Position numbers and translations under genes: made by a program
Shown here: positions 1 through 7,507 of the stretch, in pieces
How positions within the stretch are numbered: position 1 is the stretch's first letter
Layout: every line of letters starts with the position of its first letter
Notes under the pieces: model-generated
Databases searched by the model: none
What the model was told of the DNA's origin: nothing
The model's input: only the letters and a program-made list of their open reading frames with translations
Assembly: GCA_963714425.1 (NCBI GenBank)
Contig: CAVQOI010000014.1
Location: 186,001-250,000 of the forward strand
Direction: 5' to 3'
Length of the DNA: 64,000 bases
DNA from: DATCYX01 sp963714425
GTDB lineage: Bacteria > Chloroflexota > Anaerolineae > Anaerolineales > UBA4823

Positions 1-925
1 TTCCAATGATCATCTCGCCAAACCAAAACCCGAAATTATAGGGAGTCTGGTCGCTGAGCATGGCAAGGGCTGTGCTTACGGCAGGCGTTCGACCATAATA
101 CGTTACCGCCACCAGGTCCCATAGCTTGATGTATGCGTACACCAGCAGACCTAAACCACTGAAGCGGGTGATGGTGAATAATATATCGTGCGGCACTGTC
201 TTTTTGCGGGTGATCGCTTCGATGACGAAAGCCAGTGCCATGGTGAGCGCAGGCCCCACGGCGACTGCCGATAAGATAAACATAACCGGCATGGTTGGCT
301 TAAACCAGATCGGTCGTGATTTTATTATCCCATAAGTGGCGCCCAATGAAGATTGGTGCAATAGCGAGACCAACAAACCAAAAATAGCTAGTAATGGCGC
401 GAGCTTATGAGTGAAGTGGGCGATATCGAGCAGCCAAGGCCAGCGCCTGAAAAAGCGTGACTCGAATACCACAGGTGCAAATTCTACAATCATGATTGTA
501 AGATAGATGGTGATGCACCAGGTAATTTCCCATAGAACCGAGTGCACATTCCAATATACCCAAGGGTGCCAAAAGCGATCGGGGCGGCCAATATCCATAA
601 TCAGGGTTAGCAGGGCAGATGTATAGCCGATAAAGCCTACAAATACTGCCAGGCGCACGATCGACTGGAAGCGCTTAATACCGAACAGGTAGACTACCGC
701 CGAGAGTGTGAACGCCCCTGCGCCCAATGCAATGGATGATAGATCGATCGTGATCCATAATCCCCATGGAACCAGATCGCTCATATTGGTGATGACTAGA
801 CCGCGGATAAAGACCTGCACTGCCGCAATCAGTCCGATGATCAGGAAAATACCAATTAAAGCAAGCCATATCAGGAATGTGATGGAAAAATTATATGGCT
901 TGCGACCCAGTGTTATGGTTGCCAT
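1..925 (-). CDS. NrfD/HybB-like polytopic membrane subunit (partial, 3' end outside window)
   Basis: An open frame runs from an ATG at 925 to the window edge without a stop, about 308 residues. It is dominated by hydrophobic helices and has a VPWGLWITID stretch near residue 52, typical of NrfD/HybB-family quinone-interacting subunits. These proteins anchor an extracytoplasmic ferredoxin subunit to the membrane and exchange electrons with the quinone pool. The start lies 2 bases after the stop of the ferredoxin gene, so translation is probably coupled. Family assignment is firm. The direction of electron flow and the catalytic partner cannot be told, because the downstream genes lie beyond the window. 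Confidence 0.85.
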   Translation of the reverse strand, partial: MATITLGRKPYNFSITFLIWLALIGIFLIIGLIAAVQVFIRGLVITNMSDLVPWGLWITIDLSSIALGAGAFTLSAVVYLFGIKRFQSIVRLAVFVGFIGYTSALLTLIMDIGRPDRFWHPWVYWNVHSVLWEITWCITIYLTIMIVEFAPVVFESRFFRRWPWLLDIAHFTHKLAPLLAIFGLLVSLLHQSSLGATYGIIKSRPIWFKPTMPVMFILSAVAVGPALTMALAFVIEAITRKKTVPHDILFTITRFSGLGLLVYAYIKLWDLVAVTYYGRTPAVSTALAMLSDQTPYNFGFWFGEMIIG

Positions 926-927
926 CT

Positions 928-1758
928 CTATAGCCCTTCCTCAGGAGGAATGTAGTATACATTCGGCTCTGTACCCAGCTCTTCTCTCAGGCGGATGGTG
1001 GGGTTGTCTGCAACCACGATAGATACCGGGCTATCCGGATCGTTGAGATTGCCGAATGTACGCGCACCCACCGGGCAGATATTAACGCAAGCAGGAGTGG
1101 CTTCCCGATCAACTCCAGGCACCAGCCCATGCTCCAAGCCGTAATCAATCCGGTGGACGCAGAAAGTACATTTTTCGATTACGCCTCGTGGCCGGCGTTC
1201 GACTTCTGCGATCCCCCAAGTTGGGATGAAAGGATTTTCATCTACGCGAGCCTCCCAGTTGAAGACGCGTGCATCATAAGGGCAGGCAACCTCGCAGTAC
1301 CGGCATCCGATACAGCGGTCGTAGTCCATTACTACCAGGCCGTCCTCTCGATGATAGGTAGCTTTTACCGGACAAACTTCCACACAAGGCGCCTCCTGGC
1401 AATGGAGACATGGGCGGCTGAAGAAAAAGGGTAGTCCGGTAGTGGTTTTTTCTTCAACAACAATATTCCATGGTCGTTCAGGCTCAACATCATTGGTGGC
1501 GGAGCACGCTCTCAGGCAGTACTCGCATCCAATACATTTGTGCAAGTCGATCGCCATCCCCCAGCGATAGGTATTATTCTTATGTGGGGCCGAGCTTTCA
1601 ACGCCTTCCAATTGGCCTTGTTTCAGGTTTGAGAAGGGAGAAAGAGGACCGGTCGTGAGTGCCTGTGCCAGCACAACAGATCCGCCTGCAGCGCCGGCGA
1701 CGATGAGGAAATCTCGTCTTGTGAGATTTAGCTTGACTTTCGTCTTCTTATTCTTCAT
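928..1758 (-). CDS. Tat-exported 4Fe-4S ferredoxin subunit (NrfC/DmsB-like)
   Basis: A 276-residue protein. An N-terminal twin-arginine signal (TRRDFLIVAGA, residues 13-23) predicts folding with cofactors before export. Sixteen cysteines follow in the order expected for four [4Fe-4S] clusters: CIGCEYCLRAC, CLHCQEAPCVEVCP, CIGCRYCEVACP and CTFC paired with CVNICP. Such subunits wire electrons between a periplasmic-side partner and an NrfD-type membrane subunit. The start overlaps the end of the octahaem cytochrome gene by 11 bases and its stop is 2 bases before the NrfD start, so the three form one operon. No molybdopterin subunit is visible. Function beyond electron transfer is unassigned. 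Confidence 0.92.
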   Translation of the reverse strand: MKNKKTKVKLNLTRRDFLIVAGAAGGSVVLAQALTTGPLSPFSNLKQGQLEGVESSAPHKNNTYRWGMAIDLHKCIGCEYCLRACSATNDVEPERPWNIVVEEKTTTGLPFFFSRPCLHCQEAPCVEVCPVKATYHREDGLVVMDYDRCIGCRYCEVACPYDARVFNWEARVDENPFIPTWGIAEVERRPRGVIEKCTFCVHRIDYGLEHGLVPGVDREATPACVNICPVGARTFGNLNDPDSPVSIVVADNPTIRLREELGTEPNVYYIPPEEGL

Positions 1759-2752
1759 CGTCAGTCACCTCAACCACGCTCATCCCACGACCAACCACCC
1801 ATGCGGCTGCGCCGCCGGTAATCAAGCCAATGATGGCTCCCTGGGCAAGACCGGTATAAAGACGTACAGAGGAACGTGCTTCCAATGTGGCGACCAATTG
1901 TTTCTGTTCATCAAGCTGTTGAGAGAGTGTTGCGGTATCTACCTGGCTGAGCTCTTCAAATTCGCCTGTGAGCTTAATGATGGCATCGCGGGTATGTACA
2001 GTGTCCTGGTGGCAGCCCACGCATGCATCCGAGCCAACCGAGAAGGTGTGTCCGGTTGGCACCAAGCCCAGGATGGGACTGCTGGTTCGTGGGCTGGTGT
2101 ACATGTGGCAATTGCTGCATTGTAAACCGGCGTTGGCATGCGTGCCATGGGTGAATGAATTCCCTCGATCTTTATGGCAGTTGCTGCACAATGCTGTCAC
2201 CGTTTCAGCTTTGGGGGTTTGGGAATGCGGATTGTGGCAATCTTCGCACACGATCCCAGCACCAGAGTGCACGCTAGCACGCCACTCATCAGTGGTCTGT
2301 CCATGGCATCGAGCGCATAGCTCGGCATCAGGTGTGACCGGCATGCGTGTCTCTGGGTGTCCGGTTTGGAATTCCCCATGACAGGCCTCGCACCCGACAC
2401 CCGGCTCCGCGTATTTCCCACTGCTTGGGTCATATCCAGTCGTATGGCATTCCAGGCAGGTGATATCGGAGCCTTCGGCAACCCAGTCGCGTTGAAATAT
2501 GGGGGATGAGAATGCTTGGGAGTGGCGTGTACCGTTCCAGACGGAAACAATATTCTCATGACAGCCCGCACAAGACTCAGTGCCAGCATACCCGGGCGCC
2601 TGAGGAGCGGGTGCTTGATCGGGAGCAGCAATTACCGATGCCTCGCCAGGTTGTTCGAGGTTAAAGGCAACGCCAAGCGAGATACTTACCACAAACATGA
2701 TGACGAATGCCAACAACGCTCGGATTCCAGATCTTTGTTTTGAGTGAGACAT
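1748..2752 (-). CDS. Membrane-anchored octahaem cytochrome c
   Basis: About 334 residues from the ATG at 2752, which has a purine-rich site just upstream; a longer frame back to 2944 lacks one and has no signal peptide at its start. A signal/anchor helix (ALLAFVIMFVVSISLGV) precedes eight CXXCH haem-attachment motifs (CAGCH, CLECH, CEACH, CARCH, CEDCH, CSNCH twice, CVGCH). A coiled stretch and a C-terminal hydrophobic helix (GLAQGAIIGLITGGAAAWVV) follow. It is the first gene of the cytochrome-ferredoxin-NrfD operon and probably hands electrons to or takes them from the ferredoxin. It does not show a recognisable nitrite-reductase CXXCK motif. Substrate unknown. Confidence 0.88.
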   Translation of the reverse strand: MSHSKQRSGIRALLAFVIMFVVSISLGVAFNLEQPGEASVIAAPDQAPAPQAPGYAGTESCAGCHENIVSVWNGTRHSQAFSSPIFQRDWVAEGSDITCLECHTTGYDPSSGKYAEPGVGCEACHGEFQTGHPETRMPVTPDAELCARCHGQTTDEWRASVHSGAGIVCEDCHNPHSQTPKAETVTALCSNCHKDRGNSFTHGTHANAGLQCSNCHMYTSPRTSSPILGLVPTGHTFSVGSDACVGCHQDTVHTRDAIIKLTGEFEELSQVDTATLSQQLDEQKQLVATLEARSSVRLYTGLAQGAIIGLITGGAAAWVVGRGMSVVEVTDDEE

Positions 2753-2853
2753 CTCTTCGCTCCGTATTGGTGTCTTTACCCTAATCGGATTCAACAGGAA
2801 TAGGTACTTTCTCCTATACAATTCTAGGTTATTTTCGCTAAAGCGATAGTATA

Positions 2854-2929
2854 CAATGTCACATATGGCTCTGGACAATCGTAATAAGACTTTTTCACGA
2901 GACTTGAACCCATCCGAGTTGTGACATTG
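2854..2929. promoter_or_regulatory. Paired 10-bp inverted repeats in a divergent promoter region
   Basis: CAATGTCACA at 2854-2863 and its exact reverse complement TGTGACATTG at 2920-2929 flank 56 bases between the cytochrome operon (leftward, start 2752) and the XRE-cupin regulator gene (rightward, start 3014). The arrangement resembles paired operators for a dimeric regulator, possibly the neighbouring XRE protein. TGTGA also resembles a CRP/FNR half-site. Binding is inference only. Confidence 0.4.
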
Positions 2930-2956
2930 GGTCAAATACCCCAATCAATGATACGC

Positions 2957-2985
2957 TCGTCAGGGATCACAGTTAATTGTATAAT
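2957..2985 (+). promoter_or_regulatory. Candidate sigma70-type promoter of the XRE-cupin gene
   Basis: A perfect TATAAT at 2980-2985 is preceded, 17 bases upstream, by TCGTCA (4 of 6 matches to TTGACA). The start codon at 3014 leaves a leader of roughly 20 bases that contains a GAGGAG ribosome site. Confidence 0.45.
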
Positions 2986-3013
2986 TGCCGAGGATGGGAT
3001 TGAGGAGAACGCA

Positions 3014-3643
3014 ATGGATTCTACGCAAAGCACTAGCCAAATAGTTAACGTCGGGGATCGTCTACGCGAGTTACGAGTAGAGCGGGACCTTTCGATGCGC
3101 TCATTGGCTCGAATCAGCGGCTTATCGACCAACGCCTTAAGTATGATCGAGCGGTCCCGTACGTCTCCATCAGTAAGCACGTTGTATAAAATTGCCACAG
3201 CTCTAAAAGTGCCAATCACTGCATTTTTTCGATCAGACCTTTCGCGGCAGGATATCGTTTTTCGGAAAGCTGAAGAACGTACGCGTGTGGCATTCCCCCG
3301 TGGGGAATGGGAGGGATTGGGTGGAGAGTTCTTCATGGGGGGGGTCGAACCTCTCCTTTTCAAGATGGAAATCGGGGCAAATAGCGGCCAATTCAGCATG
3401 CAGCACAGCGGGCATGAGTTCGTCCTGTGTCTAACCGGAATTCTGGAATATGAAGTCGAGAAACAGCGCTATATGCTTGAGCCTGGTGACAGCCTGCTCT
3501 TTGCTGCGCACCTGGATCACCGTTGGCGGAATGCGAACAAGGGTGATACACAGGTTCTGATCGTCCTTTCGGGATTTGACAGGGGTGAGCAACCCAGCGA
3601 GTATCACATTACGCAGGGTTCAAAAGAAGATTCCATAACCTAA
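3014..3643 (+). CDS. XRE-family transcriptional regulator with C-terminal cupin
   Basis: 209 residues from the ATG at 3014, chosen because GAGGAG lies 7 bases upstream. An N-terminal helix-turn-helix of the Cro/XRE type (about residues 15-70, including LRELRVERDLSMRSLARISG) is followed by a cupin_2 barrel (about 110-190, with HEFVLCLTGILEYEVE and LEPGDSLLFAAHLDHRWRN). This architecture senses a small ligand in the cupin and represses or activates nearby genes. It is divergent from the octahaem cytochrome operon, and paired inverted repeats lie between them, so it may control that operon or itself. The ligand is not predictable. Confidence 0.9.
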   Translation: MDSTQSTSQIVNVGDRLRELRVERDLSMRSLARISGLSTNALSMIERSRTSPSVSTLYKIATALKVPITAFFRSDLSRQDIVFRKAEERTRVAFPRGEWEGLGGEFFMGGVEPLLFKMEIGANSGQFSMQHSGHEFVLCLTGILEYEVEKQRYMLEPGDSLLFAAHLDHRWRNANKGDTQVLIVLSGFDRGEQPSEYHITQGSKEDSIT

Positions 3644-3709
3644 ATTCGCCGAAGCTGGCAAATGTATTAGTAGAATTACCGGATTTTATCCCATTCCGTA
3701 GGAGGCTTC

Positions 3710-5476
3710 ATGTACAAATCTCATACCTGTGGTGAGCTGCACTCAGGACACATCGGCCAGAAAGTTATTCTTGCCGGGTGGGTTCACAGGCGCCGTGATC
3801 ATGGTGGCGTTACATTTCTGGATTTGCGCGATCGCTTCGGATTGGTGCAGGTTGTTGCCAGCTCGGAAGTCTCGCCAGAAGCGCATGCGTTAGCGCAGCC
3901 TGTTCGCATGGAATGGGTTGTGCAGGTTGAAGGTGTGGTCCGCAAGCGACCCGACGGGGCTGAGAACCCAAATATGGCAACAGGCGAGATTGAGATCGAG
4001 GTGCACTCACTGAACATTCTCAACGCAGCCAAGACACCCCCTTTCCTCATCAATAAAGACGAAGAAACTGATGAGAACACACGCCTGCACTACCGCTACC
4101 TCGACCTGCGACGTGAGCGAATGCGACGGAATCTTGAGCTGCGCCACCATGTTGTAAAGTTCATCCGCGATTACCTGGATGGGCATGGGTTTCTGGAGGT
4201 CGAAACGCCCATCCTGTTTAAGACCACGCCTGAAGGGGCGCGCGATTATTTGGTGCCTTCCCGCGTACATCCGGGTGAGTTCTATGCATTGCCTCAATCG
4301 CCTCAACAATTGAAGCAGCTGCTGATGGTGGCGGGTGTGGAACGTTATTTCCAGATAGCTCGTTGCTTCCGAGACGAGGACCAGCGCGGTGATCGCCAGC
4401 CTGAATTTACCCAATTGGACCTGGAAATGTCTTTTGCACATCGGGATGATGTAATGAATCTGGCTGAGGATCTGTTCACAAAGCTGGTCGCGCAGGTTGT
4501 ACCGCACAAACGATTACTGGCTTCACCTTTTCCACGCCTCAAGTATGGAGAGGCGATGAACCGTTTCGGAAAGGATAACCCCGACCTGCGCTACGGAATG
4601 GAATTATGCGACATTACCGATCTGGCCGGGGGCAGTGGCTTCAAGGTATTTGATGCTGCCATTGCAGCGGGTGGGCACGTGCGTGGGTTAAATGCCAGTG
4701 GCTGCGGAGATTACAGCCGAAAACAAATCGACGAGCTGACAGAGTACGTAAAGCAGTACGGCGCCAAAGGCTTGGCGTATCTGGCGATCGGGTCGGATGG
4801 CGAACAGCGCTCGACGTTCTCGAAATTTTTTTCAGCCGAGGTACTCCAGGCGATCATCCAACGTTTGCAGGCGCAACCAGGCGATCTGCTTCTTTTTGTT
4901 GCAGATAAACCCACAATAGTATTCGAAACATTAGGACGCCTGCGCGTCTTTTTGGCAGAGCGGCTCTCCTTACCTGATCCCGATGTTCTGGCGTTTTGTT
5001 GGGTGATAGATTTTCCTTTTGTCAACTGGAATGAAGAAGAGAAACGTTGGGATCCCAGCCACCACCTGTTTACAGCGCCGATGCAAGAGGATATCGCACT
5101 CCTGGATAGTAACCCAGGAAAGGCGCGGGGCCAGCAATACGATCTGGTTTTGAACAATAATGAGGTAGGAGGAGGATCGATCCGTATCCACGACCGCGCC
5201 TTGCAAGAGAAAGTGTTCGGGTTGATCGGTCTTGATGCAGACGTTGCCAGGCAGCGATTTGGCCATATGCTTGAAGCCTTCGAGTACGGTACCCCGCCGC
5301 ATGGTGGAATTGCTCCTGGGATTGATCGTATATGCATGCTCCTGGCGGATGAACCCAACATCAGGGAAGTTATCGCCTTTCCCAAAAACCAGGCTGCGCG
5401 AGATGTGATGGGCAATGCGCCTTCGCCGGTCGAGGCTGAGCAATTAAAAGAGCTTCATATTAAGCTAGATCTGTAA
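3710..5476 (+). CDS. aspS: Aspartyl-tRNA synthetase, probably non-discriminating (Asp/Asn)
   Basis: 588 residues, the normal bacterial length, with TAGGAGG just upstream of the ATG. It charges tRNA with aspartate. The N-terminal anticodon-binding OB fold, class II motif 2 (FRDEDQRGDRQPEFTQLD) and motif 3 (GIAPGIDRICMLL) are intact, as is the bacterial insertion domain. His31 (RRRDH) and Gly83 (RPDG) match the residues described for Pseudomonas-type AspRS that also aspartylates tRNA-Asn, whereas the E. coli type has Leu and Lys there. This predicts that Asn-tRNA is made by a GatCAB amidotransferase. The gene stands alone, followed by a structured RNA. Confidence 0.97.
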   Translation: MYKSHTCGELHSGHIGQKVILAGWVHRRRDHGGVTFLDLRDRFGLVQVVASSEVSPEAHALAQPVRMEWVVQVEGVVRKRPDGAENPNMATGEIEIEVHSLNILNAAKTPPFLINKDEETDENTRLHYRYLDLRRERMRRNLELRHHVVKFIRDYLDGHGFLEVETPILFKTTPEGARDYLVPSRVHPGEFYALPQSPQQLKQLLMVAGVERYFQIARCFRDEDQRGDRQPEFTQLDLEMSFAHRDDVMNLAEDLFTKLVAQVVPHKRLLASPFPRLKYGEAMNRFGKDNPDLRYGMELCDITDLAGGSGFKVFDAAIAAGGHVRGLNASGCGDYSRKQIDELTEYVKQYGAKGLAYLAIGSDGEQRSTFSKFFSAEVLQAIIQRLQAQPGDLLLFVADKPTIVFETLGRLRVFLAERLSLPDPDVLAFCWVIDFPFVNWNEEEKRWDPSHHLFTAPMQEDIALLDSNPGKARGQQYDLVLNNNEVGGGSIRIHDRALQEKVFGLIGLDADVARQRFGHMLEAFEYGTPPHGGIAPGIDRICMLLADEPNIREVIAFPKNQAARDVMGNAPSPVEAEQLKELHIKLDL

Positions 5477-5550
5477 CTTGTACGCACTTACAAAATTATT
5501 AATCTAGAATCACCTACTCATGCATTGCTTTTTATGGTATAAGTTTAATG

Positions 5551-5715
5551 ACCCTGCTGTGTGCGTGATGCCGCATCTCGGTTTTGAGCCAACACCCACT
5601 AATGGGGTCCCAATCTTACGAGTGTGACGCGATAGGCCTGAGCCAAGGCGGATCACTCGAGGCGGGTCCCAACCTGCGAAGGCAGGTTCAAAACTTGGCA
5701 GCACACGGCACAGTG
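5551..5715 (+). ncRNA. Candidate 6S-like structured RNA
   Basis: This 340-base gap has no convincing protein gene but strong secondary structure. A closing helix pairs 5555-5564 with 5701-5710 (10 pairs, one wobble). An apical arm pairs 5614-5621 with 5664-5670 (one mismatch) and 5629-5634 with 5654-5659. A perfect 7-bp hairpin with a GAAG loop (5671-5688) sits on the 3' strand of the open region. A long closing stem, a large internal bubble with a small 3'-strand hairpin, and an apical stem is the 6S RNA plan. TATAAG at 5538-5543 could be its -10 box. Strand is chosen from promoter position and is not certain. Another class of structured RNA is possible. Confidence 0.45.
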
Positions 5716-5752
5716 GGGTAATTGTTTCTGAGCCGCCTCACTGGTGGTGAAG

Positions 5753-5794
5753 AGAACAAAAACGCCTCTCGGGATCATTGGGTCTCGAGAGACG
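5753..5794 (-). terminator. Intrinsic terminator of the Nudix/cyclodeaminase operon
   Basis: Read on the minus strand, an inverted repeat at 5763-5794 (about 11 pairs, one mismatch) is followed by five T residues (5758-5762). It lies 26 bases beyond the stop of the NrtR-like gene. Confidence 0.7.
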
Positions 5795-5819
5795 TTGATT
5801 TAAGTTAATTGATCAATTT

Positions 5820-6500
5820 CTAGGGGAAAAGACGGCGTGCCTTCACCTCTGCAACTGCATCGGGACGGTAGCGGTATAACCGGGCAGGGCGACCTCCTCC
5901 GCCGCGCTTGTGTTGCGTGGATTCAATAATGCCAAACTCAAGCATACGCCGTCGAAAATTGCGTTTATCCAGCGTTTCTCCCAGTATGATTTCGTAAGTG
6001 TGCTGGATCTCCGTCAGCGTGAATTGCTCTGGGAGCAGTTCAAACCCTACTGCGGAGTATTCCAGTTTGTAACGCAACCGTCGTAAAGCGTAGGCGAGGA
6101 TTTCGGTGTGGTCGAAAGCCAATGCTGGCAAACCGCTGACCGGGAACCATTTTGCTTGGTCTGCATCGCTCCCCCCCTCACTACGAACAGGCGAACCCGC
6201 CGGGATCAATGCAAAATACCCGACACTCACCACTCGGCCGCGTGGATCGCGATCTGGAGCGCCGTATGTGTATAGCTGTTCCAGGTAGGAGTGATATACA
6301 CCGGTCTCTTCCTCCAGCTCACGGCTTGCGGCATCTTCCAGCGATTCATCCATCTGGACAAACCCCCCCGGCAGCGCCCAGCATCCTTTGAAAGGCTGAC
6401 TTGCACGATGGATTAAAAGTACTTGCAGGGTATTGTCTCGCAACGTGAAGATGACAATATCCACTGTAAGTGCAGGGCGAGGGTGCTCGTGAGTGACCAT
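5820..6500 (-). CDS. NrtR-like Nudix protein with C-terminal winged helix
   Basis: 226 residues. The N-terminal half is a Nudix fold with a complete Nudix box (GGFVQMDESLEDAASREL then EEETGV, about residues 46-70). The C-terminal 80 residues form a winged-helix region (QFTLTEIQHTYEIILGETLDKRNFRR is diagnostic of this family). Relatives act as NAD-pathway repressors (NrtR) or as ADP-ribose/nucleotide hydrolases. The catalytic box is intact here, so enzymatic activity, regulation or both are possible. It starts 9 bases after the cyclodeaminase-family gene, forming an operon with it. No NAD genes are adjacent. Confidence 0.85.
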   Translation of the reverse strand: MVTHEHPRPALTVDIVIFTLRDNTLQVLLIHRASQPFKGCWALPGGFVQMDESLEDAASRELEEETGVYHSYLEQLYTYGAPDRDPRGRVVSVGYFALIPAGSPVRSEGGSDADQAKWFPVSGLPALAFDHTEILAYALRRLRYKLEYSAVGFELLPEQFTLTEIQHTYEIILGETLDKRNFRRRMLEFGIIESTQHKRGGGGRPARLYRYRPDAVAEVKARRLFP

Positions 6501-6509
6501 ATCTCCACT

Positions 6510-7484
6510 TTACAAGGGCAGCATCACTCCCAGACCGCGTTCCTTTGCTCGGCGGTAAACCTCAGGGGCTACTGCCATATCATCCAGGGCAAGCCCTAGA
6601 TTGATCGCCAATATGCGCTCGCTTTCGCTTTGCCGGCCAGGCTTTAGACCTGCCACAATCTGACCGAGATCTGCATACGGGTCAGGTGTTTGTTTGAAAT
6701 AGCCTGATGTGCGATAGTACATGAACTGTGCAAGATCATCCGTAGAGATGCGCGCCATTTGCTGCATAGCGTCAGGATGCCAATAGCTGTCAAAATCCAC
6801 CGCACTCCCAAATCCCCCGGGCTTGAGCCAATCCTTACGGATCGTGGGCGTGGGATGCTTGAGGATTGGTCCTGAAGTGACTACCAGATCGCTCTCAATG
6901 ACAGCCGTGCGAGGCTCATTCACAGCGAGTACTTCGATCCCCAATTGATCAGTCATATCGACAACAAAGCGCTCAAGAACCTCGGGGGCTGTGTCGTACG
7001 CATATGCGCGGCGCAGTGGGAATAATACTTTAAGTGCTTCTAGGTTTGTGCGACCTTGAACACCGCAAGCCAGAATACCCGCGACATCACTCCCGGGTCG
7101 AGCCAGGTAGCGCGCTGCAAGTGCGGTTGCCGCCGCAGTCCGGTATGCGGTAATCCACGTGCAGTCCATGATGCAGTAAGGGATGCCTGTATCGACATCG
7201 TTCAAGATCAGCACTCCTGAAATGTAAGGCAGCCCTTTGGATTGGTTTTCTGGGTAACCGCTCACCCACTTCAAACCAGCCGATCGCATACTGGGGATGA
7301 ACGCCGGCATGGCATGTATGAAGGCGTCTGGCTGGGTATGGACACCAGGTTTGGGGGGCATCTCCACTCGACCCGAGCCTTTCTCACGGAAAGCCTGTTC
7401 GAGCAAGTCGATGATTGTCGACATTTCGAGATCGACCGTTTCGACATCTGACCTGGAGAGATAAAGCAAATGGGTTGGATCCAT
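6510..7484 (-). CDS. Ornithine cyclodeaminase / mu-crystallin family protein
   Basis: 324 residues, with GGAGG directly before the ATG. The family has an N-terminal dimerisation domain and a C-terminal Rossmann domain binding NAD(P) (here around VAGILACGVQGRTNLEAL). Members deaminate ornithine to proline, or act as alanine, lysine or ketimine reductases/dehydrogenases. The substrate cannot be read from the sequence. The Rossmann motif has GCGVQG rather than the usual GxGxQ spacing, close to the family pattern. It is the first gene of a two-gene unit with the NrtR-like protein. Confidence 0.85.
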   Translation of the reverse strand: MDPTHLLYLSRSDVETVDLEMSTIIDLLEQAFREKGSGRVEMPPKPGVHTQPDAFIHAMPAFIPSMRSAGLKWVSGYPENQSKGLPYISGVLILNDVDTGIPYCIMDCTWITAYRTAAATALAARYLARPGSDVAGILACGVQGRTNLEALKVLFPLRRAYAYDTAPEVLERFVVDMTDQLGIEVLAVNEPRTAVIESDLVVTSGPILKHPTPTIRKDWLKPGGFGSAVDFDSYWHPDAMQQMARISTDDLAQFMYYRTSGYFKQTPDPYADLGQIVAGLKPGRQSESERILAINLGLALDDMAVAPEVYRRAKERGLGVMLPL

Positions 7485-7507
7485 CTATACCTCCTTCTGT
7501 GACATAA

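Noticed and set aside
1748..2752. Cytochrome c nitrite reductase
   Set aside because: All motifs are CXXCH; no CXXCK or other NrfA hallmark.
5510..5704. 64-codon minus-strand frame across the candidate 6S RNA
   Set aside because: No ribosome site; secondary structure explains the region better.
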